The position numbers were made by a program, and so were the translations under genes. This document shows positions 44,576 through 55,093 of a DNA stretch of 64,000 nucleotides, piece by piece. Source of the DNA: Ichthyophis bannanicus (lineage: Eukaryota > Chordata > Amphibia > Gymnophiona > Ichthyophiidae); contig CM066043.1 of the NCBI GenBank assembly GCA_033557465.1, positions 114,310,778 to 114,374,777 on the forward strand, read 5' to 3'. Each line of letters starts with the position of its first letter. The first letter of the stretch is position 1. Under the pieces are notes generated by a model, which saw only the letters and a program-made list of their open reading frames with translations, was not told where the DNA came from and made no database searches.

Positions 44576-45640
44576 TCCCCTGACACTTTCCCTTTGGGGA
44601 GTATATTGATTGCCCGTAGTATCTCGGGGGTGGGGGGGGGGAGGTAATTGGTTTCCCCAATTCCCTAGCCTCCTCCTCACCAAGTTTAAGAAGGTCAAGG
44701 CTGTGCATGTAGGATAATAAGCTGTCTGGGGAACCCATCGCTTCTGTTTAATATAATTGCTTGTAATATTTGCGAAACTGCTTGCATATGTCAGCGTTTG
44801 ATACCGCCCTTTTCCCATCCGGTAGCTTAAGTTCTGCCACCAATCTCTTTTCCTTCCCTTTCTGCAGTTGCTATGAGAGCAATTTCCCAGCTTTGTTGAC
44901 CCCTCCATATAGTTGCGCTTTGTAAGTCTCATTAAGTGGGCCATTTTATCCATATCGGTTGAATTTGGTTGGGCTCATGCCCTGGATAGGCGTTTGTATA
45001 CACTATTCGCGCCTGACCTGCTATGTTCCTTCTGGAGTTTCAGGATGAGTTCCTGAGTTTTTGTGTCTCTTCTTCCTGCTCTTTCTTTCTTTGTGTGCCC
45101 CATTGTATCAAAACCCTGCATAAATACGCCTTCCCTGCGCCCCACAGAGTATTATCTGCTACTTCTCCATTGTCGTTCTCTCATATATATTCCCGCCATG
45201 TTTTCTTCAATCTCTGTTGGATTTTTACTTTTTGAAATAGTGACACGTTTGCCCTCCATGTTCTCCCAGCTTTCCTGTTTTTGTTTCTCCCAGGTATTCC
45301 ATTGGCATGTAGCAATCCTATGGTCTGATAATATTACAGTATGTATCCGGACCTTTTCTATTGCTCCTCGTTGGTCTCGCCTCCCAGTAAAGTAATCTAG
45401 GTGTGAGTATGTGTTGTTGTGGGCAGCAAAGCAAGTTGCACCATCTCCAGGCACCCCCCAAGCTCTGCATCACAGATTGTACCACAACTGTAACATAAAA
45501 ACTTATACACCAAACATGCATACCTTTGCTCCCTTGTCTCTCCTTCACATTTTTATGTTTTTTATGCTTTGGGACTTCCATGGTTCCTTTCCGGTCCTTT
45601 CTCTCCCTCCCAGCCATTTCCTTTTTAACCTCTCTCACCC
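44576..45640 (-). pseudogene. L1 LINE ORF2 fragment (endonuclease end to RT start)
   Basis: On the minus strand 'LDYFTGRRDQRGAIEKV' and 'LSDHRIATCQW' resemble the final block of the L1 endonuclease with its Ser-Asp-His. After a low-complexity stretch follow 'MRLTKRNYMEGSTKLG' (linker), 'NYIKQKRW', 'MGSPDSLLSYMHSLDLLKLG', and a final 'INILPKGK' segment just before the RT palm. Frames are broken in several places. The fragment is cut at 44575 where CR1-B begins. Confidence 0.75.
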
Positions 45641-45676
45641 TCCCTCCTATCTAGATGTTGCTTATAAAAACATTAT

Positions 45677-45778
45677 GGGCCTGATTCTGATCCCGACATA
45701 GATCTCCTTTGTACATCCGTGCTGACTCAGGCATACGAAGGAGATCGCGATTCTGATCCCGTGGGGCATTAGTCTATT
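45677..45778. repeat. Short MITE-like segment
   Basis: 'gggcctgattctgatcccga' and 'cgcgattctgatcccgtggg' flank a core with 'atctcctttgtacatccg' against 'cgaaggagatcg'. It resembles the start of the insert at 43676 and is probably a small foldback element inserted at the edge of the following CR1-A piece. Confidence 0.45.
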
Positions 45779-45844
45779 ACACTGTAACTTTATTGCGTAT
45801 CTCCTAGTCATTCTATATTTTGATAGTGTAAACAATTGATCTAC
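45779..45844 (-). mobile_element. CR1-A LINE, piece left of the retrovirus
   Basis: 'tagtcattctatattttgat' and 'taaacaattgatctac' match the minus-strand CR1-A at 30070-30120. The element continues at 52535 with 'tctacatttacctgttccac', so the retrovirus sits exactly inside it. Confidence 0.9.
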
Positions 45845-46275
45845 TGATAGGGAAAAATAAGGTTTAAAATAAGGTTCAAAGTTTAAAGTGTATGTACAGG
45901 AGGACGCAGAGGCTCGCAGTGGGGAATAGGAATCCTGTATATATCTATATATGGAAAGGAATGTGCTGTGCTAAGACAAATTGATTGTTCTACACAGAGA
46001 CGACTAACATCTGAGAAGTTACTGATAAGCTGTGGTGGGCCTCAGGGGATGAGTTGATGACATATGTATATGTTTCTGTTAATGTATAAAAGACAGACAG
46101 CCCCTCTAACCTGTGGAATAAACTTACATACTACTTATGTGTGAGTGTGTGTGTTTGTTCCGCTGGAATTCCAGACAGAGAAGGTAAGGTGATTCCTCGG
46201 CCCAGAGGATTAACGGACGTCCCGAGGATAAGTGATATAAAGTGCTGGGAAAGGGAAAAAAAAAACACACTAAAA
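45845..46275 (+). repeat. 5' LTR of the endogenous retrovirus
   Basis: It begins TGATAGGG and ends 'cacactaaaa'; the 3' LTR ends in CA, so the final base pair here appears mutated. A TATA box (46085-46090, 'tataaa') and AATAAA (46117-46122) mark the promoter and poly(A) signal. A donor-like 'aaggtaagg' at about 46181-46189 lies inside the LTR. Compared with the 3' LTR this copy carries an extra 'aaaataaggttc' segment near the start and, by eye, about a dozen or more substitutions. Confidence 0.9.
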
Positions 46276-46278
46276 ATT

Positions 46279-46295
46279 TGGTGTCAGAAGTGGGA
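46279..46295 (+). promoter_or_regulatory. Primer-binding site, tRNA-Leu type
   Basis: 'tggtgtcagaagtggga' follows the 5' LTR by three bases. It matches the complement of a tRNA-Leu 3' end, whose usual PBS reads tggtgtcaggagtggg, with one difference. Leu primers are used by several retrovirus and LTR-retrotransposon groups, so the site alone does not classify the element. Confidence 0.75.
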
Positions 46296-46656
46296 TTTCC
46301 CCGTTGCACTGGGATTTCCAGACTTTCTAAATTGACGTAGCTTTGGCAGCTGCATGGGATTTCCTGGCTTTCTAAACTGACGTCGCTTTGGTAGCTTGTC
46401 TTGGGAATGCGCTTTGGTAGCGTAATGCATAACATGCGCTTTGGTAGTGCTATGCATAACATGCGCTTTGGTAGCGCTATGCATAACAGGGACATCCTGC
46501 TGGGCCTGTGGTAATACCCTTCTCCTTCTCTGTGGCTTGTGTGAGTGTGTGAGCTTGGCAAGACGCCCCTGCCTCGCCCCGAAGCGATAGCGCTAGTGAC
46601 GGGTGCTGGCAGAAAGCAAGTGGCCAAGCGTGCGCTTGTTGTGAATTAATTAGAGG

Positions 46657-46848
46657 ATGGGGGGGTTCCAAGGTAAGGGGACTGCTCCAGAATCCACGGG
46701 AGTGCGTGCGCAGCCAAATGTTGTGATAAGGATTAAAACTGCAGCTAAGAAGGCATCCTATTCTCGATATGTATCAATATGCTTTCAGTGTAGGCCACAG
46801 GACATTTGTCAAATCTGCAGAAGAAGTCTGTTAGTTTGTTTACTGTGA
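46657..46848 (+). pseudogene. Possible gag start of the retrovirus
   Basis: A short frame begins Met-Gly-Gly, compatible with an N-myristoylated matrix start at the right distance from the leader, but closes after 63 codons. No capsid or nucleocapsid motif follows. The call is positional and weak. Confidence 0.3.
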
Positions 46849-49400
46849 AGGTAGGACAAAGGTCATTTGCTAACCTTGCAGAAAAAGCCTTTTTAGCTTA
46901 GCCTTGCAAAGGCAATACACGCACATTGTATGGATTCGATGGATTGGGTAAGTAACACATTGTTGTTTGTCTGGTCCCACTCCTCGAATTCTCACTAGAA
47001 GAGTGGCTGCGGTAGCCCTCGACCAATTTGGCTTTTGTACTGTGGTAGTACTTGTCTCCTGGAATCCTGTGTCTTAGTTTATCTATGTGCCTGTAAGACG
47101 CCCCCAGTCTCTGGCAAAGGTAAAACCATTGACCCAGAGTCCCTGGAATGCAAGTGAAAGGCGGTGTATGTTTATTTGTCTCTCTATTCTTCCAAGCCTT
47201 TCCTGCCTTCTTTAGATAATGGGAGGGTCCCTTTGTAAGGGGGATCGACCCACTGAACCTTTCGTAAAATTTAAAACAACAAAACATCTCCCAGGGTCTG
47301 CTGTAGCATGCTCATCCATTAATTGTGAACTAATGTGTTGGGACAGCTAGTTCTTTTCTTCCTGTCTGTATGAGTTTGTATTGTAGCATGGAATGGATTT
47401 TCTGAGGCAATGGATTGGGATCGGAAAGTATTGTACACTGAAGTAAGAACCTTAGAAGCAGACTGTACAGATAACAAGTCTGGCAGTGTTTTGTGTTTAC
47501 ATTAATTCTGTACTGCAAGCTACTGTGAAGATCTTGACTGCATGTTTTCTTAGAACTTCTCTTAAAACAAGAAAAAATAGTTTATAGTTACAGTACAGCC
47601 TGAATGTTGCAAATTATTTTCTTTTTCCCTGTGAATATATTATAAGAACAACTTTTGATTCCAATTGGCAGTAGAATCATTGAGAAATAAACCTGCATGA
47701 TCGTAATTTCATTATGTTTAAGATTATTTAGATTTGATAAGTGTAATAGAGGAGGAAGAAAGAACATTAGCTATTTCTTTATTTGTATGCAGTAAATAAG
47801 TTTAATCCACATGTGTAAGTTTTGTTTTCTAGGTTAGGGATCTGAGTGTATTCTGGTTAAGAAAAATTTGCCTGCTGATTTCTGTGTGTCAAGAGATTAG
47901 AATAGCAATGCCTGGGTCTGTTATGATGTTTGTGCTGATAAAATGTCAACAAAGAGAAGTTGTAAACAATGACAACTGAATTTCTGTGAATACTTTACCT
48001 TTTGAGAAGCTTATTTTGAAATTCTATGTAATGAACCATATGTATTTTGATCCTTTTTGTTTTGTGTCCTGAAGTCCGTCCTTTGTGAGCTGAGATGTCT
48101 ATGGTAATCAATGTTCAGAGTATTGTGAGTTAAACCATTACCTGAAATAAGAAAGTTTACTTTCCAGATCTTAAATTGAGATTTTGCCCTTGTTCAGCCT
48201 GTTTTCTTCAACACCAAGCACATGTAAATTTGTTCAGTTCAAATAATAAAAAAAAACAAGAGGAGGAAGTGTTCTCTGGTATTGCTGTGGCTGCATTGTA
48301 AAAGCTCAATGCTATAAAAAAAGAGAAGTATGTGCCATCCTGTATCCTCTCATGATTGTGGACTGATAAACAGAACAGCAGCACCCTGTTTGCTGTGTGC
48401 AAATTATACCTTTTTTAAATGAAAATGTATTTTTATTTTGAAAACATTCCTGATTTCAGTTTTGGAGGCACAACTAAGAAAAAACAGATACATGTTTAAG
48501 CACCATGAATTTATCTAGTTTATCCTTATGCATGTATGCTACCAAATAGATGCATATCTTCTACCTACCATTTGTTTACAACAATACTAAGTTTTTAACA
48601 ATTGTTTGATGTTCTTAGCAGCCTTGCCAAATAAGGATACATTAGCAAGGTATAAAAAACAGAAGGACCTATGCATGTAGTTTGATGGAATGATGAAAGT
48701 GGAAAAAAAAGGTGGTGTTGAGAGGAGTGTGATGGAATATTCATATCGGAAAAGAGAACTCAGATTGACAGTAAAAAATGTTGAAGGTAAACTGAGATGT
48801 GAAATGATGTATCCGATGTATCCACCTAGAAAAGGAACTGACAATGAACACTCTACAATATTTGATTATGACATCTCCATTAACTCCAATTTTGGAAGTC
48901 ATCTAGCCCAGATACATACTCAATAATTGGAAATAGACATTTGGAAATAGGCTGGGTGTACTTTTCATCCTAATGAGCTTTGGGGAGACCCACAATGGCC
49001 ATGTGGTGCTTTTCAGATGCTTTTATCCCTTTTTTGCCTCTATGTGTCCTGGCCCGACACATGAAGGTAAAGGAGGAAAGATACCTACACAAACCTTTAC
49101 AAGGTTGGTACAATCCTAAAATTGTGAAAAACTGAGGAAGTGTAGGTATCTTGTCTGCAACCTTTCTGATAAAAAAAATCTATTAGCTAATTGAGTTGCT
49201 TAGGATTTTCTGTTGTATGCAAGCAGCAATCCAAGAGGGGGAACCTCCGAAACCTTAAAAAACTTTGTAAAGAAACTAAACTGTCTTGCCTTTGACTCTG
49301 TTCAACAAAAAAAAATTGCCCAAAGGGAGTAGACTGAAATTTTTCTCCCTTTGAACTGTTATATGGAAAGATGCCTACTTTTTACACTCCTGAGCCTCAC
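46849..49400. other. Non-coding interior of the retrovirus
   Basis: No protease, RT or RNase H motif is visible over about 2.5 kb. The DNA is AT-rich with scattered poly-A/T and many stops in all frames. The frame 48690-48926 has no known features. Either the coding part was replaced or it has decayed beyond recognition. Confidence 0.5.
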
Positions 49401-49439
49401 ATTTGACCTCTTGTATTTCCTAGCAGCAGAGGCATCTCT

Positions 49440-50130
49440 CTTCCCTCCACAGGTATGCTCAGCGGTTCCAGTCCCTTCTGCTAGATTTCTCAGCTCTTTC
49501 TTTTCAACCCGGAGACTGGATCCTGGTAAACACATACCACCAGCATACACTACAAGCCCCTTTTCCAGTATGGGACTGTTTCAAGTTCTTCTGATAACAC
49601 CGACTGCAGTGAAGGTGGTGGCTAAAAGATCCTGGAGCCATTGCCCTCGCTGGAAACATTCTCCATCTCCAGATCAGGCTTCAGGACCAGGATGAGAAGT
49701 AGCTGACGCCGGGGCAGCCAAGGCCCTAGCAGCTGGGGAGGGAGAGGAGAGGAGAAGACTCCTGAAGAAAAGTGGCTATCGGCCTGGAGGTACCAAACCA
49801 ACACATCCCTTCAAGATTGGTGACCAGGTGCAGGTCAGAGCGCTTCACAAGCACGGTATCCTGAACCTGCCCTACAGACTTCCAACTACAGTGATTGTCA
49901 TCACATGGACAGCCATCCTGTATGACTCCTCCCCTTCGTGGATCCACACGTCAAGAATCAAGCGTGCACCGCCTTCACTGATGCCTTCTTTGGTTCCAGA
50001 TCGCTCTTCAGCCTCCTGACCATCATGAGCAAGACTGCGTTGACTCTCCTCCTACCACTCATGTGGTGCCTCCTTCAGCCCATCTCTGGAACTGTTAATA
50101 CGGCAATACTACTTGCCCAAACTGCCTAAA
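49440..50130 (+). pseudogene. Integrase C-terminal and possible env leader remnants
   Basis: Two stretches look like C-terminal integrase domains of gamma-like retroviruses: one around 49561-49660 ('LFQVLLITPTAVKV') and one around 49820-49970 ('SPSWIHTSRIKRAPP'). The frame beginning near 50024 encodes a hydrophobic leader-like stretch ('ALTLLLPLMWCLLQ'), placed where env usually starts, overlapping the pol end. Frames are shifted and stopped between these parts; no functional protein could be made. Confidence 0.55.
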
Positions 50131-50144
50131 ATGTATCAGACTTT

Positions 50145-51475
50145 TGTGTGCTGTGGTGGCGAGACTGAAGTGGAGCCCAGGGAAATGGATAGAAAACAGA
50201 CATTTACCCCTAAGCAGAAGAATAGTTCAGGGAGTTTTGACTTTGAAACTCCAGCCAAGGAAAAAAAAAACACACACATAGAGTGGCTGAGTTCAAGCTA
50301 CGCCCTAGCTCCAAGGCAACCAGGGTAGGTAATGGGGAACACCCGGGGGCGGAGTTTGAAGTCATAGGGCAGCCCCAGTCATTTAAGCCAGAGGAAACAA
50401 GAAGAGAGGAGACAACCGGGGGACCAGGAAGAGAAGGAACAACCGAGGAACCAGGAAGAGAAGGGACAACCGAGGCACCCGGAGGAGAAGGGAAAGATTC
50501 TTGCAAGGAAGTGAGAGGGAGGTGTTCTAGAAGCAACCTCAGGAAAGGTTCTTGTTGCAGCCAGCACACAGGGAACTACAGCTCTGAAGGAAGCCCATGT
50601 TGTAGGAGCATTACAGCAGGCCCTGAAGACAGGAGAGTTTATCCTGAGGAAAGTGCTGTCTTTGAGCAGGGCACGGGCGTGGTCCTGCCAGAACCTGGGG
50701 GAAGAGCTTCACCTTGAGGAAGGTCTGTAAAGAGCTCTGTTACTAGAAGTAAGGTGCGCCCATTTGAAACCTTGCATAGTTTATTGAAGGATAAGAATTC
50801 CCTCAGCCCTTCTAACATTCCTCAACATAGAAAGAGGTCTCATTGGGAGAAGGTTTTAAAGTTATTAGCAGAAATACAACCTGAAATCCCACAAGCTGAT
50901 TCCAGCCAGATGCTAACTGACCCCGAGTATGAGAGCATGCAGGTAGATAACTATGATTCTGATAATAGTTCTGCCGACTCTCAAATGGACTGTTCTTTGT
51001 GTGTAAAGCAAAGGTGAAGAAGCTGTAAGGTTTAAAACTGAGAAAAACCCAGAAGCTTTGTACTTGCCTGTTCTGCTAGAAATGTTTGGAATGAAGTGGC
51101 TAACATTTTAAAGCTGGCAGAGAAGGTTCAGAAGTGCTGGTTTGAATGCTTAAGAAGTCACTACCTAAACGTATAAAAAGCCAGAAGTAAAGTGGGTTGT
51201 GCTTTGCATAGTGCTAAGTTTGGAAGAGCAGTTATTTGGGCTGAACTGAGCAAGGAACCCTTAAGCTGTATTCTTGAACTCTGGAAAAGATATACTACTG
51301 GTATAACAAGCTGAGTGAAGCAGTTGCTACCGGTGTTACTGTGAAAGTTCCTTTTTCTTTATTTGGAGAAGTATCCTACTTTTGTTGCTGTATGTTTGAA
51401 AGGGCAAAAGAAGAAAAGACTAAATTTTTTCTGTATTTGCCTTCCACCCTCGGCTACTCATTTTTTTCACAACTA
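50145..51475 (+). mobile_element. Possible LTR-like insert inside the retrovirus
   Basis: After the env-leader-like stretch the sequence changes character. It begins TGTGTGCTGTGG, contains frames at 50283-50717 (Glu/Gly-rich with 'PGREGTTE' repeats) and 50754-51017 (ending 'QMDCSLCVKQR'), then a TATA-like 'gtataaaaagcc' at about 51170, and closes near 'ttcacaactacaa'. The order resembles the LTR-like unit at 7904-9510. No clear target duplication was found, so it may equally be part of the retrovirus. Confidence 0.3.
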
Positions 51476-51578
51476 CAATCCCCAGAAGCCTTGGCTCTGG
51501 GAACCCACACTACCAAAGGACAATAGGAGGTATGCCGACTGCCTATAGGCAACCACCTAGCCAGCAGGGGGCACGACA

Positions 51579-52007
51579 GTGCGCAGCTCGCTACAAGCTG
51601 GAGATTTTCTATCAACATGTCTCATTGCTGTACCTTCTAATCTGTGTGACATGCAGAAGTTTACTGTACTTGACAATTTAAACTGCACCCAGCCACATGT
51701 TTCTTTTTCTACTTTCTTGTATAACATTGGTGTTACTCGCCCCTCCTTAAGATATAACCAGGTCCCGTTTCCATTGCAAATTGTCTCTAGTCTCAATGCT
51801 AGAGACTGTTTTATTTTTATAAAGGCTCTTACTCCTGCTTTTAACCTGTCTAATGCTATTTATCCTTTGACCAAAGTTCGCTTGGATGCCCTTAGCTGGA
51901 CTTCCTGGATCAAAGTTTTCCAGACCCCCGCTATCACTGCTGAATTAGGCCCTGCAGAGCTCCACCACTTTTATGTACTCTTATACACCTGTTTCCACAG
52001 TGGCTGA
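51579..52007 (+). other. Unrecognised 142-codon frame before the 3' LTR
   Basis: This frame lies where the end of env would be expected, but shows neither a fusion peptide, the CX6CC motif nor a membrane anchor that I can recognise. I describe it only as an open frame of unknown meaning. Confidence 0.25.
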
Positions 52008-52108
52008 TGTACCTGAGCGCGCCACCACTGACCTCCAGTTAATAATGTCTGCTTAACTGTCCTTCAGAAGACTGTTTGGCTGTTCTTATAGTGGGCCTAT
52101 GCAGGCCC

Positions 52109-52119
52109 AAAGGGGGGAT
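52109..52119 (+). promoter_or_regulatory. Polypurine tract
   Basis: 'aaaggggggat' lies immediately before the TG of the 3' LTR, the required position for priming plus-strand synthesis. Confidence 0.8.
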
Positions 52120-52534
52120 TGATAGGGGAAAATAAGGTTTAAAGTTTAAAGTGTATGTACAGGAGGACTCAGAGGCCCCCAGTGGGGAATAGGAATCCTG
52201 TATATATCTATATATGGAAAGGAATGTGCTGTGCTAAGACAAATTGATGTTCTACACAGAGACAACTAACATCTGAGAAGTTACTGATAAGCTGTGGTGG
52301 GCCTCAGGGGATGAGTTGATGACGTATGTATATGTTTCTGTTAATGTATAAAAGACAGACAGCCCCTCTAACCTGTGGAATAAACTTACATACTACTTAT
52401 GTGCAAGTGTGTGCGCTTGTTCCCCTGGAATTCCAGACAGAGAAGGTAAGGTGATTCCTCGGCCCAGAGGATTAACGGACGTCCAGAGGGTAAGTGATAT
52501 AAAGTGCTGGGAAAGGAAAAAACCCACACTAACA
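52120..52534 (+). repeat. 3' LTR of the endogenous retrovirus
   Basis: It begins TGATAGGG and ends ACTAACA, followed directly by TCTAC and the CR1-A host sequence. It has the same TATA box and AATAAA as the 5' copy. Its length is 415 bp. Confidence 0.9.
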
Positions 52535-53704
52535 TCTACATTTACCTGTTCCACTCCATTCATTAATCTATAGATCTCTATCATATCTCCCCTCAGCCAT
52601 CTCTTTTCCAGTTGGAAGAGCCCAAACCTTTTTAGCCTCTCTTCATAGGGGTATCCTTCCATCTCCTTTATCATTTTCGTGGCTGTTCACTGTACCTTTT
52701 TTAATAATGCTATATCTTTTTTACGATACGGTGACCAGAATTGCACACAATATTCAAGGTGCGATCGCACCATGGAACGATACAGAAGCATTATAATATC
52801 CTTTGTTTTATTCTCCATTCCTTTTCTTATGATACCTAGCATTCTGTTTGCTCTCTTGGCCGCCGCTGCACATTGGGCAGAAGGTTTTAACGTGTTATCC
52901 ACGATGACACCTAAATCTTTTTTCTGGGTGGTGGTTCCCAATGTGGAACCTTGCATTGTGTAACTATAGTTTGGGTTGATCTTTCCTAGGTGCATAACTT
53001 TCCACTTGTCCACATTAAATTTCATCTGCCATTTGAATGTTCAGTCTTCCAGTTTATCAAGGTCCTCTTACAATTTTTCACAATCCTCTTGGGTTTTACC
53101 AACTTTGAATAATTTGGTGTCATCTGCAAATTTGATTACTTCACTTGGTAATCCCATTTCCAAGTCATTTACGAATATGGGTTAAAAAGCAGCGGACCCA
53201 GTACAGATCCCTGGAGTACTCCACTATTCACCTTTCTCCACTGGGAAAATTGACCATTTAGCCCTACCCTCTGTTTTCTTTTAACCAGTTCCTGATCCAC
53301 AGTAGTGCACTGCCTCCTATTCCATGACATTTTAATTTTGCCAAGAATTTCTCATGAGCGACCTTGTCAAAGTCTTTCTGAAAATCCAGATACACTATAT
53401 CAACCTTTTCACCTTTGTCTACCTGTTTATTAGTAAGACAAGACCTTCCTTGGCTAAAGCCATGTTGACTGTCTCCCATTACATGCTGAGTAATTTTGTT
53501 CTTTATGATGGTTTCTGCCATTTTTCCTGGTACTGATGTCAGGCTCACCGGTCTGTAGTTTCCTGGATCATCCCTGAAACCCTTTTTAAAAATTGGTGTT
53601 ATATTGGCCATCCTCCAATCTTCAGGTATAACAGATGATTTTAATGATAGCTCACAGATTACTAATAGTAGGTCTGCAATCTCATATTTCAGTTCTTTCA
53701 ACAC
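52535..53704 (-). mobile_element. CR1-A LINE, piece right of the retrovirus
   Basis: On the minus strand this continues the CR1-A of 45779-45844 upstream: 'YPYEERLKRFGLFQLEKRWL' (52640), the RT frame 53025-52687, 'KFADDTKLF'-equivalent near 53130, and 'LKELKYEIADLLLVICELSL' at the 5' end (53704-53264). Shifts and a small deletion ('QHVMGDSQHGF') break it. It starts abruptly at 53704, inside L1 sequence. Confidence 0.92.
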
Positions 53705-54480
53705 CCTTTCCCAGGCCCATAGGAGCTCTTTCCGCCATTTAATTGTTTCCGCTGCCAGATCCGGGCAGACATAGACTCTCCAGTCTTTAAATGAGACAAA
53801 TCCTATTTTTCACGCTTCCCAAATGATGTATTCTTTATCCTGGAACCTAAACAGTTTCACTATGAAAGCTCTTGGCTTCCTGTTGTCATCAGGCCGAGGT
53901 CGCAATTCTCTGTGTGCCCCCTCAATTTCATACTGGGTGGGTGAAGACCCTCTAGGGAAGTACACCAGCAGCATGTCCCTGATAAATCTAATGGAGTCTT
54001 GCTCCTCTGCCCCGTCCAGTATACCAATTATGTGGATATATTACCTCTATTCCCTATTCTCAAGGTATTTTGGAGCACAGCCACTTGTTGCTGCAATATG
54101 GAAATGGAGCCTTGCATTGTGGTCTGAGTATCCTCGATGGGGCTTAAACGCATCTCCATATCCTGCAGCTGAACCCATATTGTGGTGAATTTTCCCTCTG
54201 TCTTATTGAGTACCTTGTTAACTATTTCTGTCTTTGTTTCTCTGATTTCCTGCAGTATGATCACAAGATCTGCCGTTGTTTTCTCCCCCCTCCTTCCCCT
54301 CCGTTCATTGTCTACAATGCGGGTGATGTCGGGACCTAGAAATCTCCTTTTGTCATGCTGGCTGCGGCCACCTTTGCAGCATATAATGTCTGCAAAGTCT
54401 TTGTTGCTTTTAACTTTACCATTTTCAGCATCAGAAACTATGTAGGTCCCTCAGGGAGAGTGATTTTATTGAAGTTCTTA
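53705..54480 (-). pseudogene. L1 LINE ORF1 fragment
   Basis: The minus strand encodes a coiled-coil part ('EIRETKTEIVNKVLNKTEGK', 'VQLQDMEMRLSPIEDT', 'ISILQQQVAVLQNTLR') and then, after a shift, an RRM-like segment with 'RNNIHIIGI'-like and 'FIRDMLLVYFPRG' blocks and 'RKPRAFIVKLFRFQDKE'. This is the order of an L1-type ORF1 RNA-binding protein. It stops where CR1-A begins and may belong to the same L1 as 44576-45640, which lies downstream on the same strand. Confidence 0.75.
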
Positions 54481-54688
54481 ATGTGGGCTGCGGGAACAGA
54501 TTTCACGCATGTCTGTTCCCCTCCGTGTCCACACCGGAAATCCACATCTTCTGGTCTAATATATTATAAAACGTGGTTTCAGTTTATAATTCTTTCTAAA
54601 ACCACAGAATGTTTGGGTATCCTGTATTAAACTTCAGCTCTTCTCTCCTCTCCAGGTCAAAGACACACACAGAGACAATATAGATAAG

Positions 54689-55093
54689 TAAACGTAGATT
54701 GATTATTTACACCATCAAAAAGTAGAAAGACTAGGGGACACACAATGAAGCTACAATGTAACCCATTTAAGAGTAAAAAGAGAAAATATTTTCTTTACTC
54801 AACATGTGATTAAACTCTGAAATTCGTTACCAGAGGATGTAGTAAAAGCTGTTAATGTAGCTGGGTTTAAAAAAGGTTTGGACAAGTTCCTGGAGGAAAG
54901 GTCCATAAACCATTATTAGAGGTCCCGGGAAATCCACTGCTTACCCCAGGGCAAGCATTGTGGAACCTGTGTGCCTTTTTGGGAACCTGCCAGTTACTTG
55001 TGACCTGGATTGGCCATGGTTGGGAACAGGATACTGGGCTTGATGGACCTTGGTCTGACCCAGTATGGCATATCTTATGTTCTTCTGTTCTGA
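54689..55093 (+). mobile_element. CR1-A LINE 3' end (copy 5)
   Basis: The plus strand starts in the C-terminal codons ('gtaaacgtagattgattatt') and continues through '[19 protein letters not shown]'-like sequence to the 3' end 'ggcatatcttatgttcttct'. It is short and more diverged than copies 1 and 2. Confidence 0.9.

Larger units (their letters stand above)
45845..52534 (+). mobile_element. Endogenous retrovirus with both LTRs and TCTAC target duplication
   Basis: Two collinear LTRs (45845-46275 and 52120-52534) enclose 5.8 kb. TCTAC stands on both sides (45840-45844 and 52535-52539), and the CR1-A host sequence is continuous across the site. A primer-binding site follows the 5' LTR and a polypurine tract precedes the 3' LTR. 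The interior is almost non-coding: a gag-like start, an integrase C-terminal remnant and a possible env leader are all that can be seen, all broken. It is a defective, old provirus of retrovirus type; the class is uncertain. Confidence 0.88.

Noticed and set aside
50283..50717. Collagen-like or antifreeze-like protein suggested by 'PGREGTTE' repeats
   Set aside because: The short repetition is a local tandem duplication of about 36 bases and the frame lies in an LTR-like or retroviral interior with stops nearby.
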